Below are positions 43,801 through 52,322 of a DNA stretch of 64,000 nt, in pieces. The notes below the pieces were generated by a model, which was not told the DNA's origin, made no database searches, and saw only the letters and a program-made list of their open reading frames with translations. Location of the stretch: assembly GCF_028435365.1 (NCBI RefSeq), contig NZ_JAGTJJ010000058.1, forward strand, positions 10,454 to 74,453, read 5' to 3'. Source of the stretch: Polyangium jinanense (GTDB lineage Bacteria; Myxococcota; Polyangia; Polyangiales; Polyangiaceae). A program made the position numbers and the translations under genes. Positions within the stretch are counted from its first letter, which is position 1; every line of letters starts with the position of its first letter.

Positions 43801-45129
43801 GGCCTGCGCGAGGAGGATTTTCCAGGCGAGGTCGGGCGCGATCTCCGCGGGATCGTCGTGGCCTTCGAGCAGCTCGCCCGCCGCGCCGAGGTAGTCGGCC
43901 GCGACGCTCGAAGCTCCCGCGGCCCGCGCGCGCCGGGCGGCGGCGAAGGTGAGCGTGCAGAGCCGCGCCCTCTCCCGGGCCGTGAGCGTCGCGCTCGAGA
44001 TCACGGCTCGGCCGAGCAGGATGTGCCCGGCCGCCTCGTAGAGCCGCGCATTCGGCTCGTCCTCGCCCATCCCGCGGGTGAGAAACGCGCCGATGCGCAG
44101 GTGGATCCCCGCGAGGAGCGCGGGGTCGCCTTTCGTGGCTTCGCGCCGGAGGTCGTGTGCGGTGAGCGCGTTGGCGAAGACGTACGCGGCGCCCTCGCGG
44201 CCGAGGAGACCGGCTGCTTCGGCAGGCGCGAGGCGCGCGGCGGCCTCGTCTGGGGTCGTGCCCAGCGCGGCCGCGACGACCTCGAGATCGGCCGTCGGGC
44301 CGAGGCAAGCGGCGGCCGCGAGCGCAAGGCGCGCTGGCTCCGGGAGGGCCGCGACGGCGGCGCGCCTCGCCTTCGTCTCTGCGTCGTCCTGCGGGTCGAG
44401 GTGAAGGGTGTCGACGCGGGGCCCGTTGCTCGTCTGGAGCCATGGCCCGAGTGTCTCCTTCCAGGCCGGTTGCGCGCCGTCCGAGATTGTGGCGGCGATC
44501 AGCAAGTACCGGCACTCCGTGCTCTGCAGGAGGCGCGTGAGGAGGCGTAACGTCGCGGCGTCGGCCGCGTCGATGTGCGAGAGCGCGAGCACGATGGGCC
44601 GCTCGGGCACGGCGAGCGCTGCGAACAGGCGGAGCAGGGTCGTGGTCGTGCGTTCGTCGGCGAACGCGGGGGGCAGGGGTTCGGCGAGACGATCGTCCGG
44701 CACGAAGGAGGCGAGCGCCGGGCAGAGGTCGAGCAAGAGCCGGCCGTTGCCGAGCATGGCCTCCTCGGCGCGCTGGCGGAGCAGCGGACCGAGGGAGCCG
44801 GGCTCCTGGCCGAGCGTCGGGGCGACGCGGCGGAGCGCGGTGACGAGTGGACCGTAGGGTTCGCCCGCGTGGGTCAGGTTGCCCTCGCCGGAGAGTACGA
44901 GCGTGCATTGCCCGATCGCGCTCTCGCAGAACGAGCGCAGGAGCTCCGCGCGCGCGGCGTGGGTGCCGCCGCCCACAAGGACCAACTCGGGCGCGCCGCC
45001 GGCCGCGACGCGGAGCATCGCGCCTTCGAGACGGAGGAACGCTGCGTGATTCGGGTGTGCCGCGGCGGGCGGCGTCGCATTGCGGTGGGACGCTGTCGAT
45101 TCCACGAAATGTTTCCTGGGCCGCACCAC
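40858..45129 (-). CDS. Multidomain regulator: AAA-like ATPase/TPR/GAF/PAS/STAS
   Basis: 1423 residues from GTG 45129. The N-terminal ~380 residues resemble the signalling ATPase domain seen before TPR regions in large Ser/Thr kinases and MalT-like regulators, but the P-loop is replaced by GGGTHAAR, so nucleotide binding is doubtful. A long helical TPR-like region (to about 930) is followed by GAF (about 960-1110, RSVLCIPI, LIGIFYMEN), PAS (about 1130-1250, HPEDRDLAL), a short coiled coil and an RsbR-type STAS domain (1285-1400). In the STAS domain the usual phosphorylated Thr of 'VxDT' is Ala1341, while the second site Thr1373 (VARTI) remains. It probably belongs to a stressosome-like sensor. 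The C-terminus is paralogous to 56013-57593. Confidence 0.85.
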   Translation of the reverse strand: MVRPRKHFVESTASHRNATPPAAAHPNHAAFLRLEGAMLRVAAGGAPELVLVGGGTHAARAELLRSFCESAIGQCTLVLSGEGNLTHAGEPYGPLVTALRRVAPTLGQEPGSLGPLLRQRAEEAMLGNGRLLLDLCPALASFVPDDRLAEPLPPAFADERTTTTLLRLFAALAVPERPIVLALSHIDAADAATLRLLTRLLQSTECRYLLIAATISDGAQPAWKETLGPWLQTSNGPRVDTLHLDPQDDAETKARRAAVAALPEPARLALAAAACLGPTADLEVVAAALGTTPDEAAARLAPAEAAGLLGREGAAYVFANALTAHDLRREATKGDPALLAGIHLRIGAFLTRGMGEDEPNARLYEAAGHILLGRAVISSATLTARERARLCTLTFAAARRARAAGASSVAADYLGAAGELLEGHDDPAEIAPDLAWKILLAQAECAAKRGDRDATESRVAELRQRARNELEGQTASRILIDLHAGLGEHEQAYACAASCLVPLGVRLPERPGPDDVAAAFEATWNALGDHAIEEIADLEPMTNPETLAAMAALFAVHPSAQALGPDVADIVACHLVRLSLLHGNAPASVVGHVAFGAALVGRQGDHRGGYRFGKVAMDLAEQMGSALLQGIVGACFATNISVWTHHLRASIGYSRRAHAAALSSGNTPCARRSGALVALFMLLKGDPLDDVAREVRNHEEARRDPHDPEGIGELLDAIERFVGQQKGRAAPPPTRREELTPEPNLGTRRPPAPMRFGTLARRVLDLGALVLAGENDDALHASASLRAHAPAFASQVLLPEERYFAALAEAGRRAPATLAARLSTLDELAADLERWADRCPENFQHKHALVLAERSRLAGRDVDAMRLYDQAIAAARDNGFTHGEALAADAAMRFYLDRGFPTIAAAYLRLARAAYARWCAGGKVEKLDRRYAKLFEDAATGTSKPPLRGASSLDIDVLAAVQTAHAVSEEIVPQRLIVTLMRIVIEHGGAQRCHVLLATEAGDLSHAGRALVTSQGLDIEVPGGRARELSTLLPASVVGYVRRTREPILLDDATAEPMFSADPYIARARPRSVLCIPITRQAELIGIFYMENNLVPGAFTPRRLSLLEFLAAQAAISLDHAKLYADLARENTERRRTEQTLRRSEERMRRLVEIAGVIPWEADAETERFTYVGPQAEEGLGWPTSAWYKANFLRDHAHPEDRDLALAAFTRASADENPGGVEYRLRTKDGRAVWLHMVVSVAEREGGQRLLSGFFFDVTARKHAEETLREQLEIIHRQREDIRTLSTPLLDVWDGVVAMPVLGALDESRAARAMDVLLSTITQRTVHCAILDLTGVASVDAVTAEHLLRIVRAVELLGARALIVGIQPEVARTIVSLGIGLGRVETRATLKDALQTLRLPSPHGMRAAEKNPRRLAALGRMPE

Positions 45130-45332
45130 GCGCTGTTCGACCCAATCACAGGCGAGCTGTGGGCTTGCGTGTAAGCGAGGAGGACTCGTACGGTATCGAG
45201 CCCGTCACGCTCGCGTCAACGTCGCGTCAACGGTGCTGGCGTGCGTAATCGTTTTCGCCCCCCGCGAATCATCTCAAATTCGCGTGGGGACGGCTTTGGC
45301 GGAGGTAGGACAGAATTGGGAGGGAAAGCGCT

Positions 45333-47039
45333 TCAGTGAATGGCGCTCGCCGTGGCCTCGGCGGCCTTGGCGCGGTCCTCGGCGGTCTTGCGCTGGGCGG
45401 CGTCGGTGAGCAGGGAGGCGGCCTCGCGGAATCGCGCGGCGACATCGCGGAAATAAGCTGTGTCCGCGCCGATGGGGGCCGTGATCTGTTTGATGAGCGC
45501 GGCGTCGAAGGCCGCGGCGCCCGCGAAGGGGCCTTTGGCCTTCGCGACCGCGTCGAGGCCGGCGATCTGCCCCATGCCGAGCATGGACACGGGCGCCGAT
45601 CGGACCATCGTGGCCGCGTCCTCCGGCCCGTTGCGCAACGCGGCGACGAGCGCCGCGAAAAATGCGTCCTCGTCCGTCCGGGCTCCCTCGGGCAGGCCCG
45701 CGTACAGCGCCGCCGCTTGATCAAAATCGACAGCGCGCAGGTAGACGCGGCCGAGCTCGACGCGTGCACGCGCATACATGCGACGCGTGTCATCGGCGAG
45801 CTTCTCGTTCTTCAACGCGGCGCGGTACGGGAGCGGCACGCCGCGCTCGAGGAGGGCGCGCAGCACGCCGGGCTTCGTCGCGGCGTCCTTCGGCAGGAGC
45901 TGGCCTGCGTAGAACGTGGGCAGCTTCGTCGCGAGCCGCTCGGTCGCGTCCGCGGGCGCGGCTTTCGGCAGCGGCGGCACGACGAGCCCGTCGAGCGCGT
46001 CGATGCGCCGTCCGCCGTAGAGGCGCGAGAGCAGCGCGCGGGCGCGATCGATGCGCGCGTCGCGCAAGACGCCCACGGCCGCGAGGTCCCGTAGGCCCAC
46101 GAGCACGGCGTCGCGGCCGCGATCCTTGCGCGGGTCGAGCGTCTGATCGAGCTCGGCGTAGTAGATGTTCCGGGCCTCGGGATCCTTCGCGAGCTCGGGC
46201 GAAAGCGGCACCGCGCGGACGGCCTCGACGAGCCGGAGATCGGCCATGCCGGCCTCGATCGCCGCGACGCCACGCGCGTAGTAGCGCAGGCCCGCGCCCT
46301 CGTTCGAGAGCGCCTGGATGGCCGTCGCCTGCTCGGCGACCCAGTCCTTCATGGGCCCGTTGATGAACGCGACGAGCTTCTTCTTGTCGTAAGGCGCCTG
46401 GATCTTGGGGGGCGCGTCACCGGCGCGCGAGAGCCGGGCTGCCGTCGCGAGGCCACGCATCGTGGTGTAGACGCCGCCGTCGATGCCCTTCGGGGGCGCG
46501 GCGATCACGGGCTCCAGGATCACGTCGGCGCACGCGGTAGGCGCGAGCTCGGCGCGGAGCGCGCGTGTGAGGCCCGGCGGCAGGCCCCCGCAAGACTCCA
46601 GGCCCGCGAGGGCCGCGTCCCGTTTGTCCGCGTTTCCTTCGGCGAGGGCCTTGTCGAGGGCTTCGAGCGCCTGCGCCCGCTCGGCGCACACGGGCGTGGC
46701 CGCGGGCTTCCTCTTCACGAACGCGTCGCAGGCCTTGGGCGCCGCGGCCAGGCCTTTCGGGGCCGCGGGCAGGGGCGTGATCACGAGATCGAACTTCGGC
46801 TCGGCGAGCTCCTCCTCGCGGTAGGCCGCCTTGGCACCGCCGGCGGGCTTGGCCTCGTCGGGCTTCGTCTTGGGTTCGGCCTTTGCGGTCGTGTCCGGCG
46901 GGGGCGTCTTCGAAGTGTCGGGGGTGGGAGGTTCTTTGCCCGTGTCCGCGGGCGTCTGGGGGCCGGGGGTGGGGGACGCGGCGCTCGCGCTGCATCCGGC
47001 CATGGCGACGAGAAGAAACAGGGGGAAGAGCTTGCGCAT
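45333..47039 (-). CDS. Large hypothetical lipoprotein
   Basis: 568 residues. The N-terminus is a lipoprotein signal (FLLVAMAGCSAS), followed by a Pro/Thr/Lys-rich disordered stretch of about 60 residues. The rest is mostly helical and Ala-rich, with the look of TPR-like repeats (for example RMYARARVELGRVYLRAVDFDQAAALYAGLP, across about 430-460). No catalytic motif is seen. It is transcribed away from the M16 peptidase pair, with about 140 bp between their starts. Function is unknown. Confidence 0.75.
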   Translation of the reverse strand: MRKLFPLFLLVAMAGCSASAASPTPGPQTPADTGKEPPTPDTSKTPPPDTTAKAEPKTKPDEAKPAGGAKAAYREEELAEPKFDLVITPLPAAPKGLAAAPKACDAFVKRKPAATPVCAERAQALEALDKALAEGNADKRDAALAGLESCGGLPPGLTRALRAELAPTACADVILEPVIAAPPKGIDGGVYTTMRGLATAARLSRAGDAPPKIQAPYDKKKLVAFINGPMKDWVAEQATAIQALSNEGAGLRYYARGVAAIEAGMADLRLVEAVRAVPLSPELAKDPEARNIYYAELDQTLDPRKDRGRDAVLVGLRDLAAVGVLRDARIDRARALLSRLYGGRRIDALDGLVVPPLPKAAPADATERLATKLPTFYAGQLLPKDAATKPGVLRALLERGVPLPYRAALKNEKLADDTRRMYARARVELGRVYLRAVDFDQAAALYAGLPEGARTDEDAFFAALVAALRNGPEDAATMVRSAPVSMLGMGQIAGLDAVAKAKGPFAGAAAFDAALIKQITAPIGADTAYFRDVAARFREAASLLTDAAQRKTAEDRAKAAEATASAIH

Positions 47040-47177
47040 GGGTATCTCGCTCTCGTTGTGCCTGGCTTAGGCTGGTCTTCGGAGCGCGACAACAGCTTGC
47101 TGTGCGGAGTTCCCGGAAGGCCGGGAGGGCGCGGATCCCGAGGGCCGCGGGCCCGAGAATTTGCTACAAGGGCCGCG

Positions 47178-48632
47178 ATGCTGCGCCGAACACCGAGGAG
47201 GGTCGCCTTCGGGCTCGTATCCCTCGCCTTGCTCGCCGTGCCGACGGGCCTTTCTCTGGCCCAGGTGGCCGCCCCCACGCCTCCCGCGCCCGCGCCCGCG
47301 CCCAACCCCCCCGGGACGCCGGGCATGCGCGTGTCTCTGCCTTTCGAGAAGTATGTCCTTTCGAACGGCCTCGAGGTGATCCTGCACGAGGATCACCGCA
47401 CGCCCGTGGTCGCGGTGAACGTCTGGTACCACGTGGGATCCAAGGACGAGGGCCCCGGGAAGAACGGGTTCGCGCACCTCTTCGAGCACGTGATGTTCCA
47501 GGGCTCGCGCAACGTCGGCGAGGACCAGTTCTTCCGCTACCTCGAGCGCGCCGGCGCGAGCGACAGGAACGGCACGACGAACACGGACCGGACGAACTAC
47601 TACGAGACCGTACCGTCCGGCGAGCTCGGCCTCGCGCTCTGGCTCGAGAGTGATCGCATGGGCTTCCTCCTCGACCACGCCAACGAGGAGACGTTCAAGA
47701 GCCAGCGCGAGGTCGTGAAGAACGAGCGCCGGCAGAACTACGAGAACGCGCCGTACGGCCTCGTGCGGCAGTTCGTGCGCTCCGCGCTCTACCCGTCCAC
47801 GCACCCCTACCACCGGCTCACGATCGGCACGCCGCAGGACCTCGACGCCGCGACGTTCGACGACGTCCGCGCCTTCTTCAAGCGCTACTACGTGCCGAAC
47901 AACGCGACGCTCGTCATCGCGGGCGATTTCCAGCCGGCGAAGGCGAAGGAGCTCGTCGCGAAGTATTTCGGGGGCCTTTCGCGCGGGGCCGACGCGAAGC
48001 CCATTCGCGGGCCGGTGCCCTCGCCGCTCACGAAGCAGATCCGCCTCGACGTCGAGGCGGGCGTCACGCTGCCGCGGATCGTGCTCTCCTGGACCACGCC
48101 GCCCCATTTCGCGCCCGGCGACGCCGAGCTCGACGTGGTCTCCGACGTGCTCGCGAGCGGCAAATCGAGCCGGCTCTACAAGCGGCTCGTCTACGACATG
48201 CAGATCGCCCAGAGCGTGACGGCGTCGCAGGAGTCCGCGGAGCTCGGCAGCGTCTTCGAGATCACGGTCACCCTGCAGAAGGACAAGAACCCAGACGAGG
48301 CCTTCAAGGTCGTCGACGAGGAGCTCGACAAGCTGCGCGCCACGGCGCCCGACGCCGCGGAGGTGGATCGGGCCAAGACGCGCGCGCTCTCGGGCCTCGT
48401 CTTCAGCGCCGAACGCGTCACGGGCCGGGCCGATCTCTTGAACAACTACAATCGACGCACCGGGGATCCCGGGTTTTTCGAGAAAGACCTCGCCCGGTAC
48501 GAGAAGGTCTCGCCCGCCGACGTCACGAAGGCGCTCGCGACGTACCTGCCGAAGGACAAACGTGTCGTCACGTTCGTGCGTCCCGTCGCGGACGCGCCGC
48601 GCGCCGGTCGCCTCGTGGGAGGGATGCCGTGA
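47178..48632 (+). CDS. M16 zinc metallopeptidase, catalytic subunit
   Basis: 484 residues from ATG 47178, giving a clean signal peptide (FGLVSLALLAVPTGLSLAQ); the frame upstream is not protein-like. The inverted zinc motif HxxEH is intact as His100-Leu-Phe-Glu103-His104, with downstream Glu in ALWLESDRMG as the likely third ligand. It has the standard two-lobe M16 layout. It would act in the periplasm or at the outer membrane on peptides. Its stop overlaps the next gene, encoding a homologue without the zinc site, so the two likely form a catalytic/non-catalytic heterodimer. Confidence 0.93.
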   Translation: MLRRTPRRVAFGLVSLALLAVPTGLSLAQVAAPTPPAPAPAPNPPGTPGMRVSLPFEKYVLSNGLEVILHEDHRTPVVAVNVWYHVGSKDEGPGKNGFAHLFEHVMFQGSRNVGEDQFFRYLERAGASDRNGTTNTDRTNYYETVPSGELGLALWLESDRMGFLLDHANEETFKSQREVVKNERRQNYENAPYGLVRQFVRSALYPSTHPYHRLTIGTPQDLDAATFDDVRAFFKRYYVPNNATLVIAGDFQPAKAKELVAKYFGGLSRGADAKPIRGPVPSPLTKQIRLDVEAGVTLPRIVLSWTTPPHFAPGDAELDVVSDVLASGKSSRLYKRLVYDMQIAQSVTASQESAELGSVFEITVTLQKDKNPDEAFKVVDEELDKLRATAPDAAEVDRAKTRALSGLVFSAERVTGRADLLNNYNRRTGDPGFFEKDLARYEKVSPADVTKALATYLPKDKRVVTFVRPVADAPRAGRLVGGMP

Positions 48633-50251
48633 AGATGCTCGCTCGCCGTTCGCAGATCGGGGCCTTGCTCGGCCTCGCGCTTTTCTCGCTCGCCGCATGC
48701 CAGACGCCCGCGCCCGTGGTGCCCCCGCCGCCGGATCCCCCGCCGGAGCCCGGAACCACGCAGGAAGCGCCGAAGGAGGCGGCCGCGCCTCCGCCCGAGG
48801 ATCCCTCGTTCCGGAAGACCCCGCCGCAATCGGGGGGCGACACGCCCTTCATCGCGCCGAAAATCGACGAGGCGCGCCTGCCGAACGGCCTGCGCGTGCT
48901 CTACGTGATGCGGCGTGAGATGCCGGTCGTCGCGGTGAACATCGTGGTGAACCGCGGCGCGGAGCAGGAGTCCGCCCCGGGGCTCACGAGCGCCATGGCG
49001 TCCATGATGCTCTCCGGCACGAAGCAGCGATCGGCCATCAAGCTCTCGGAGGAGCTCGGCGCGATCGGCGCGCGGTACGGAGCCTGGGCCGATCACGACG
49101 GCGTGGGCCTGACGGCGCAAGCGCTCCGCGACAAGACGCCCGAGCTCTTCACGATCCTCGCGGACGTCGTGCTGAACCCGGCCTTCGATCCGGCGGAGCT
49201 CGAGCGCGAACGCACGCGGCGGCTCACGGCGATCCTGCAGCAGGCCGATCAGCCCGGCGTGCTCCTCCAGAACGCCATCACCGAGCGGCTCTACCCCGCC
49301 GGGCACGCGTATCGGGATCCGCTCATCGGCACCGAGGCGTCCGTCAAGGCGATCAAGCCCGCGGATCTCGCGCGCCAGCACGCGGCGCTCTTCCGGCCGG
49401 AGCACACGACGGTCACGATCGCGGGCGACATCGACAAGGCCGCGGCCCTCGCGCTCGTCGAGAAGAGTTTTGCCGCGTGGAAGGGCCAAGGGACCCCGGC
49501 GAAAACGCCGAAGGATCCCCCGGCCGTCGGCAAGGGCGAGAAGCGGGTCTTCCTCGTGGATCGTCCGGGCGCCACGCAATCGTACGTCGCCGTGACCCTC
49601 GCGGGCGTGCCCCGGAAAAACCCGGATTTCGACGCCCTGATGGTCATGAATACCCTGCTCGGCGGGCAGTTCACGAGCCGGCTCAACCTGAACCTGCGCG
49701 AGAAACACGCCTACACGTACGGCGCGCGGAGCGGCTTCGACATGCGCCACGGCCCCGGGCCCTTCACCGCGGGCGGGGCGATCATGACGCCCGCCACCGC
49801 GCCCGCCGTGAAGGAGATCTTCGCGGAGATCGAGCGGCTGCGGAAGGAGCTCGTGTCCGCGGAGGATCTCGCCGACGCGAAGGCGAACCTCGTGCGGCAG
49901 CTGCCGGCGCGCTTCGAGACGGCCGGGGAGACGGCGGGGACGCTCGCGTCGCTGGCGGTCCAGGGGCTCGCGCTGGACGAGCTCGCCACGCGTCCGTCGC
50001 GCATCTCGAAGATCTCGGCCGAGGACGTGAAGCGGGTGGCCGAGAAGTATCTCCGGCCCGATCAGATGCGCGTGATCGTGGTCGGGGACGCGGCCGTCGT
50101 GGAGAAGGAGCTCGCGGCGCTGGATCTCGGCGGCGTCGAGGTGCGAAAGGCGCCGGCGAAGAAGGACGCCAAGGCGGAGCCGAAGAAGGATGCCGCGAAG
50201 GGCGCGCCGGTCGGGCCGACCGGGCGGCCGAGGGTCAATCTCGGGCGGTAG
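48629..50251 (+). CDS. M16 peptidase-like lipoprotein, non-catalytic partner
   Basis: 540 residues; GTG 48629 overlaps the previous stop, and ATG 48635 two codons later is the alternative. The signal is a lipobox (LFSLAACQ) followed by a Pro-rich spacer. The M16 fold is clear (LPNGLRVLYVMRR, FRPEHTTVTIAGD, GLRTKEHAYTYGA-like segment LREKHAYTYGARS), but the place of HxxEH reads SAMAS in GLTSAMASMML, so no zinc can bind. The arginine/tyrosine substrate-binding region is retained, as in the beta-type partners of processing peptidases. A basic Lys/Ala tail ends the protein. Confidence 0.92.
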   Translation: MKMLARRSQIGALLGLALFSLAACQTPAPVVPPPPDPPPEPGTTQEAPKEAAAPPPEDPSFRKTPPQSGGDTPFIAPKIDEARLPNGLRVLYVMRREMPVVAVNIVVNRGAEQESAPGLTSAMASMMLSGTKQRSAIKLSEELGAIGARYGAWADHDGVGLTAQALRDKTPELFTILADVVLNPAFDPAELERERTRRLTAILQQADQPGVLLQNAITERLYPAGHAYRDPLIGTEASVKAIKPADLARQHAALFRPEHTTVTIAGDIDKAAALALVEKSFAAWKGQGTPAKTPKDPPAVGKGEKRVFLVDRPGATQSYVAVTLAGVPRKNPDFDALMVMNTLLGGQFTSRLNLNLREKHAYTYGARSGFDMRHGPGPFTAGGAIMTPATAPAVKEIFAEIERLRKELVSAEDLADAKANLVRQLPARFETAGETAGTLASLAVQGLALDELATRPSRISKISAEDVKRVAEKYLRPDQMRVIVVGDAAVVEKELAALDLGGVEVRKAPAKKDAKAEPKKDAAKGAPVGPTGRPRVNLGR

Positions 50252-50264
50252 TCGAGCCCTTCCC

Positions 50265-51185
50265 TTGCTGTTCGACGCGTTTCAGCCTCGCGAGCCGGAC
50301 ACGAGCTTCCACCATCGAAAGGGGCTCTGTGCGCCCTCGCTCCGCCCGACGGGGCTCCCCGCGGAGCCCGTCCGGCGGGCCTTCACGATCGGCGGGGTCT
50401 CGGCGGCGGGCGCGGCGTACGTCGTCTGGGGCAGCGTCGTCCAGCGAAGCTTCGAGTTTCTGGACCTCTACCTCATTCCGCTCGTGTTCGTCGCGGCCAC
50501 GCTCCTCGTCGCGGCGATCACCCTCGTGGGCCCGTTCTTTCGGGCTCTGCGTGTGGAGATCGCGCTTGACGAGGGCGGCCTGCGTTGCGCGGTCGACGAA
50601 TACGTCTCGTATTATCCGTGGGTGCTGCTCGGCCCCGCGCAGCTCGAGCCCGATTGGCGCGGCATTCCGACGTTGACTCTGACGAACGAGAGCGGGCGCG
50701 CGTTCGCGCGGGTGCCGCTGCTCGGCAAGAGCGCCCATGCGAGCGCTGTGACGCTCCTGCGATCGTACGAGCAGCGCCGCGCAGGGCGGATCCTGCCGGC
50801 GCCGCCCGTGGCGCGGTCGCTCGCGCGGCAGGGGCGGCCGCTTTCGGCGTGGCTCGAAGCGCTCGCGGCGCTCGGGGCCGCGAGCAACAAACGGGCGGGC
50901 TACCGCGAACAGGCGCCGAGCGACCTCGCCGAGCTGCCGTCGATCGTGGCCGACCTCGGACAAACCTCGGAGATCCGCGCGGCGGCGGCGTACGTCCTGC
51001 TCGCGCTGCGCGCGCCCGATCTCGACGCCCTGAAAAACGCGATCACGGAGGCGGCGCCTCCGCTCGTTCAGCTCCTCGTCCACCTGTCGCCGGCGGGCAA
51101 AGCCATCGTCTCGCGGGAATCGATCGAGGCCGTGCGGCCCTTCCTGGAGCCCGACGAGGCGGCGGCGATCGACGGCGCCGGCTGA
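50265..51185 (+). CDS. Hypothetical protein with two N-terminal membrane helices
   Basis: 306 residues if TTG 50265 is the start; the first ~50 residues are not strongly protein-like, so the true start may be farther in. Two hydrophobic helices (FTIGGVSAAGAAYVVW and LIPLVFVAATLLVAAITLVG) precede a soluble domain with a small beta-rich PH-like segment (VEIALDEGGLRCAVDEYVSYYPW) and a helical tail containing a HEAT-like repeat. No family is recognised. It follows the M16 pair closely on the same strand and could belong to that unit. Confidence 0.6.
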   Translation: MLFDAFQPREPDTSFHHRKGLCAPSLRPTGLPAEPVRRAFTIGGVSAAGAAYVVWGSVVQRSFEFLDLYLIPLVFVAATLLVAAITLVGPFFRALRVEIALDEGGLRCAVDEYVSYYPWVLLGPAQLEPDWRGIPTLTLTNESGRAFARVPLLGKSAHASAVTLLRSYEQRRAGRILPAPPVARSLARQGRPLSAWLEALAALGAASNKRAGYREQAPSDLAELPSIVADLGQTSEIRAAAAYVLLALRAPDLDALKNAITEAAPPLVQLLVHLSPAGKAIVSRESIEAVRPFLEPDEAAAIDGAG

Positions 51186-51245
51186 ACGATCGCGCGAACG
51201 ACGCGCTTTTCGACCCTCGCGGGTTCTGGCATCATCCCGCTCCCC

Positions 51246-52322
51246 GTGGATTTCTTCGTTCGATCCCTCGCCGCCCTGGGCCTCGTCACCACCCTTTCGG
51301 CTTGCTCGGGCGCCCCCGCACAGAGCCGCCCCGTGGCCACCGCGGAGCAGGCGCCGGCGCCCGCGATTCCGCCGGGCCCCTGCGCGCTCCGGCCCTCGTG
51401 TGACACGCCATTTCCCGCGCAATCGAAGCGGGAGTTCCGGCACCATCGCTCGGGGCTACTGAATGCGCTGGGCGCGCGGCACCGCGGCCGGGATCTCTTC
51501 TTGCTCCCCGGCGCACCGCAATGGGTGCTCGGGAAATTCGCGTACGGGCCTTCGGACAAGGATCTGAAGGACGAAGAAATCGACGTGTATCTGCTCCGCG
51601 GCTGCGGGGGTTCGTGGGAGAAGGTCGGGACGTACCGCACGACCGAGGGCGAAGGCTCTCACCCGGCGGTGCTCGGCGTCGCGGACCAGGGCGGGCAGAT
51701 CTTCGTGAATCTCGCGCAGGTCCTGCCCGGCGGCCCGCTCGGCGTGGGGCGGCATCGGATCAAATTGGTGGTCGCGGGCGACGGGACGAGCGCGGAGCTG
51801 TTCCTCGAAGTGCTGCCGCCGAGCGCGCGGATCGTGGTGACGGACATCGACGGCACGTTGACGGAGAAGGAAGAGGCGCTCGTGGGGGACGTGCTCACGG
51901 GCAACCATTCCGAGACGCACCCGGGCGCGGTGGAGGTGATGCGCGCGCTCTCGGGCCGCGGGTTTTTCATGTTCTACCTGACGGCGCGGCCGCACTGGCT
52001 CGAACCACGGACCCGCGCATGGCTCGCGCTGCGCGGATTTCCGCCCGGAATCGTGCACACCTCGGTGACGGCCACGGGGCGCATGGGCGGGGCCGCCGCG
52101 TCCTTCAAATCGGGCGAGCTCGGCCTGCTCAAGACGGCGACGGGGCTCTTGCCGGAGCTCGCGTTCGGGAACATGCCGAGCGACGTGGACGCCTATTCGA
52201 GCTCCGGGATCCCGAAGACCTTTTATTACAAGCTCGACGTCGACGCGCGGGGCGGCGTGAAGCACGACGATTATCGAACGCTCTTGCCCTCGCTCGGCGA
52301 GCTCCCGGCGGTGTGTCCGTGA
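51246..52322 (+). CDS. Lipoprotein with LNS2/lipin-like HAD phosphatase domain
   Basis: 358 residues from GTG 51246. The signal ends in a lipobox (TTLSACSG). Residues about 60-190 are a beta-sandwich-like N-terminal part; about 195-345 match the LNS2 domain of lipins: VVTDIDGTLT (DxDxT nucleophile site) and YLTARP. In lipins this domain dephosphorylates phosphatidic acid; bacterial relatives are secreted or surface proteins of unknown substrate. The stop overlaps the next GTG start by 4 bp (GTGA), so the two genes are translationally coupled. Confidence 0.85.
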   Translation: MDFFVRSLAALGLVTTLSACSGAPAQSRPVATAEQAPAPAIPPGPCALRPSCDTPFPAQSKREFRHHRSGLLNALGARHRGRDLFLLPGAPQWVLGKFAYGPSDKDLKDEEIDVYLLRGCGGSWEKVGTYRTTEGEGSHPAVLGVADQGGQIFVNLAQVLPGGPLGVGRHRIKLVVAGDGTSAELFLEVLPPSARIVVTDIDGTLTEKEEALVGDVLTGNHSETHPGAVEVMRALSGRGFFMFYLTARPHWLEPRTRAWLALRGFPPGIVHTSVTATGRMGGAAASFKSGELGLLKTATGLLPELAFGNMPSDVDAYSSSGIPKTFYYKLDVDARGGVKHDDYRTLLPSLGELPAVCP

